DNA of 5,030 nucleotides, from the NCBI GenBank assembly GCA_019310665.1, contig JAFDDW010000212.1, positions 1-5,030 on the forward strand, written 5' to 3'. The position numbers and the translations under genes were made by a program. The notes beneath the pieces are model-generated. The model saw nothing but the letters and a program-made list of their open reading frames with translations, had not been told where the DNA came from and did not search any database. Source of the DNA: Deltaproteobacteria bacterium (lineage in GTDB: Bacteria; Desulfobacterota; Desulfobacteria; Desulfobacterales; JAFDCJ01). This document shows, in pieces, positions 4,959-5,030 of this stretch. How positions within the stretch are numbered: position 1 is the first letter of the stretch; each line of letters begins with the position of its first letter.

Positions 4959-5030
4959 ATGTCAAGAATCGATTTAACAAAATGGATAATTTTTCTCGCC
5001 ATTCCATTTTTTGTCGCCTGTACAACAAAT
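4959..5030 (+). CDS. Probable lipoprotein, N-terminus only (cut by window edge)
   Basis: The first 24 codons are visible. The N-terminus has Arg3 and Lys8, a hydrophobic core (WIIFLAIPFFVA, 9-20) and C21 in FVAC followed by TTN, resembling a lipoprotein signal peptide with a slightly irregular lipobox (Phe at -3 where Leu is usual). The product would be exported by Sec, cleaved by signal peptidase II and lipid-anchored at C21. AAAGAGG (4942-4948) lies 10 nt before the ATG, and a strong promoter lies upstream. Nothing can be said about function. Confidence 0.7.
   Translation, partial: MSRIDLTKWIIFLAIPFFVACTTN

Overview
The window looks like a stretch of an anaerobic, probably sulfate-reducing or related deltaproteobacterial (Desulfobacterota) chromosome. 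This is inferred, not proven. The clues are a NIL-domain/ferredoxin gene coupled to mnmA, a degenerate pyrimidine-rich repeat tract and CATTCCG repeats of a kind I associate with such genomes, and an unusual lipid-enzyme fusion. No rRNA, tRNA, CRISPR array or insertion sequence is visible.

Layout. Positions 1-117 hold a low-complexity repeat tract just downstream of mnmA; the repeats run into the last codons of that gene. Positions 118-1623 (minus strand) carry a two-gene operon: a NIL-domain plus two-[4Fe-4S] ferredoxin-like protein, then mnmA (tRNA 2-thiouridylase). The first gene's TGA abuts the ATG of mnmA with no spacer. A sigma70-like promoter for this operon lies at 1669-1697. Positions 1741-2444 (plus strand) hold a compact type II toxin-antitoxin module, yefM-yoeB. 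It has its own promoter, paired TGTACA operator cores, a 5'-leader hairpin and an 8-nt overlap between antitoxin and toxin. A 100-nt spacer with two hairpins separates it from 2545-4695 (plus strand), a 716-residue protein. That protein fuses an N-terminal PlsC/GPAT-type acyltransferase to a C-terminal Est30/monoacylglycerol-lipase-type alpha/beta hydrolase, joined by about 200 residues with no recognised domain. Positions 4696-4958 are non-coding and hold a strong promoter with palindromes on both sides of its -35 box. The first 24 codons of a probable lipoprotein run off the right edge.

How the parts may work together. The NIL-ferredoxin and MnmA probably form one functional unit, with the ferredoxin supplying electrons, a cluster or sulfur for 2-thiolation of tRNA wobble uridine. 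The toxin-antitoxin pair is a self-contained autoregulated unit unrelated to its neighbours. The fusion protein could both esterify and hydrolyse acyl chains on one polypeptide, suggesting lipid remodelling or acyl transfer between lipids. It is the least conventional gene here and the best candidate for undescribed biology.
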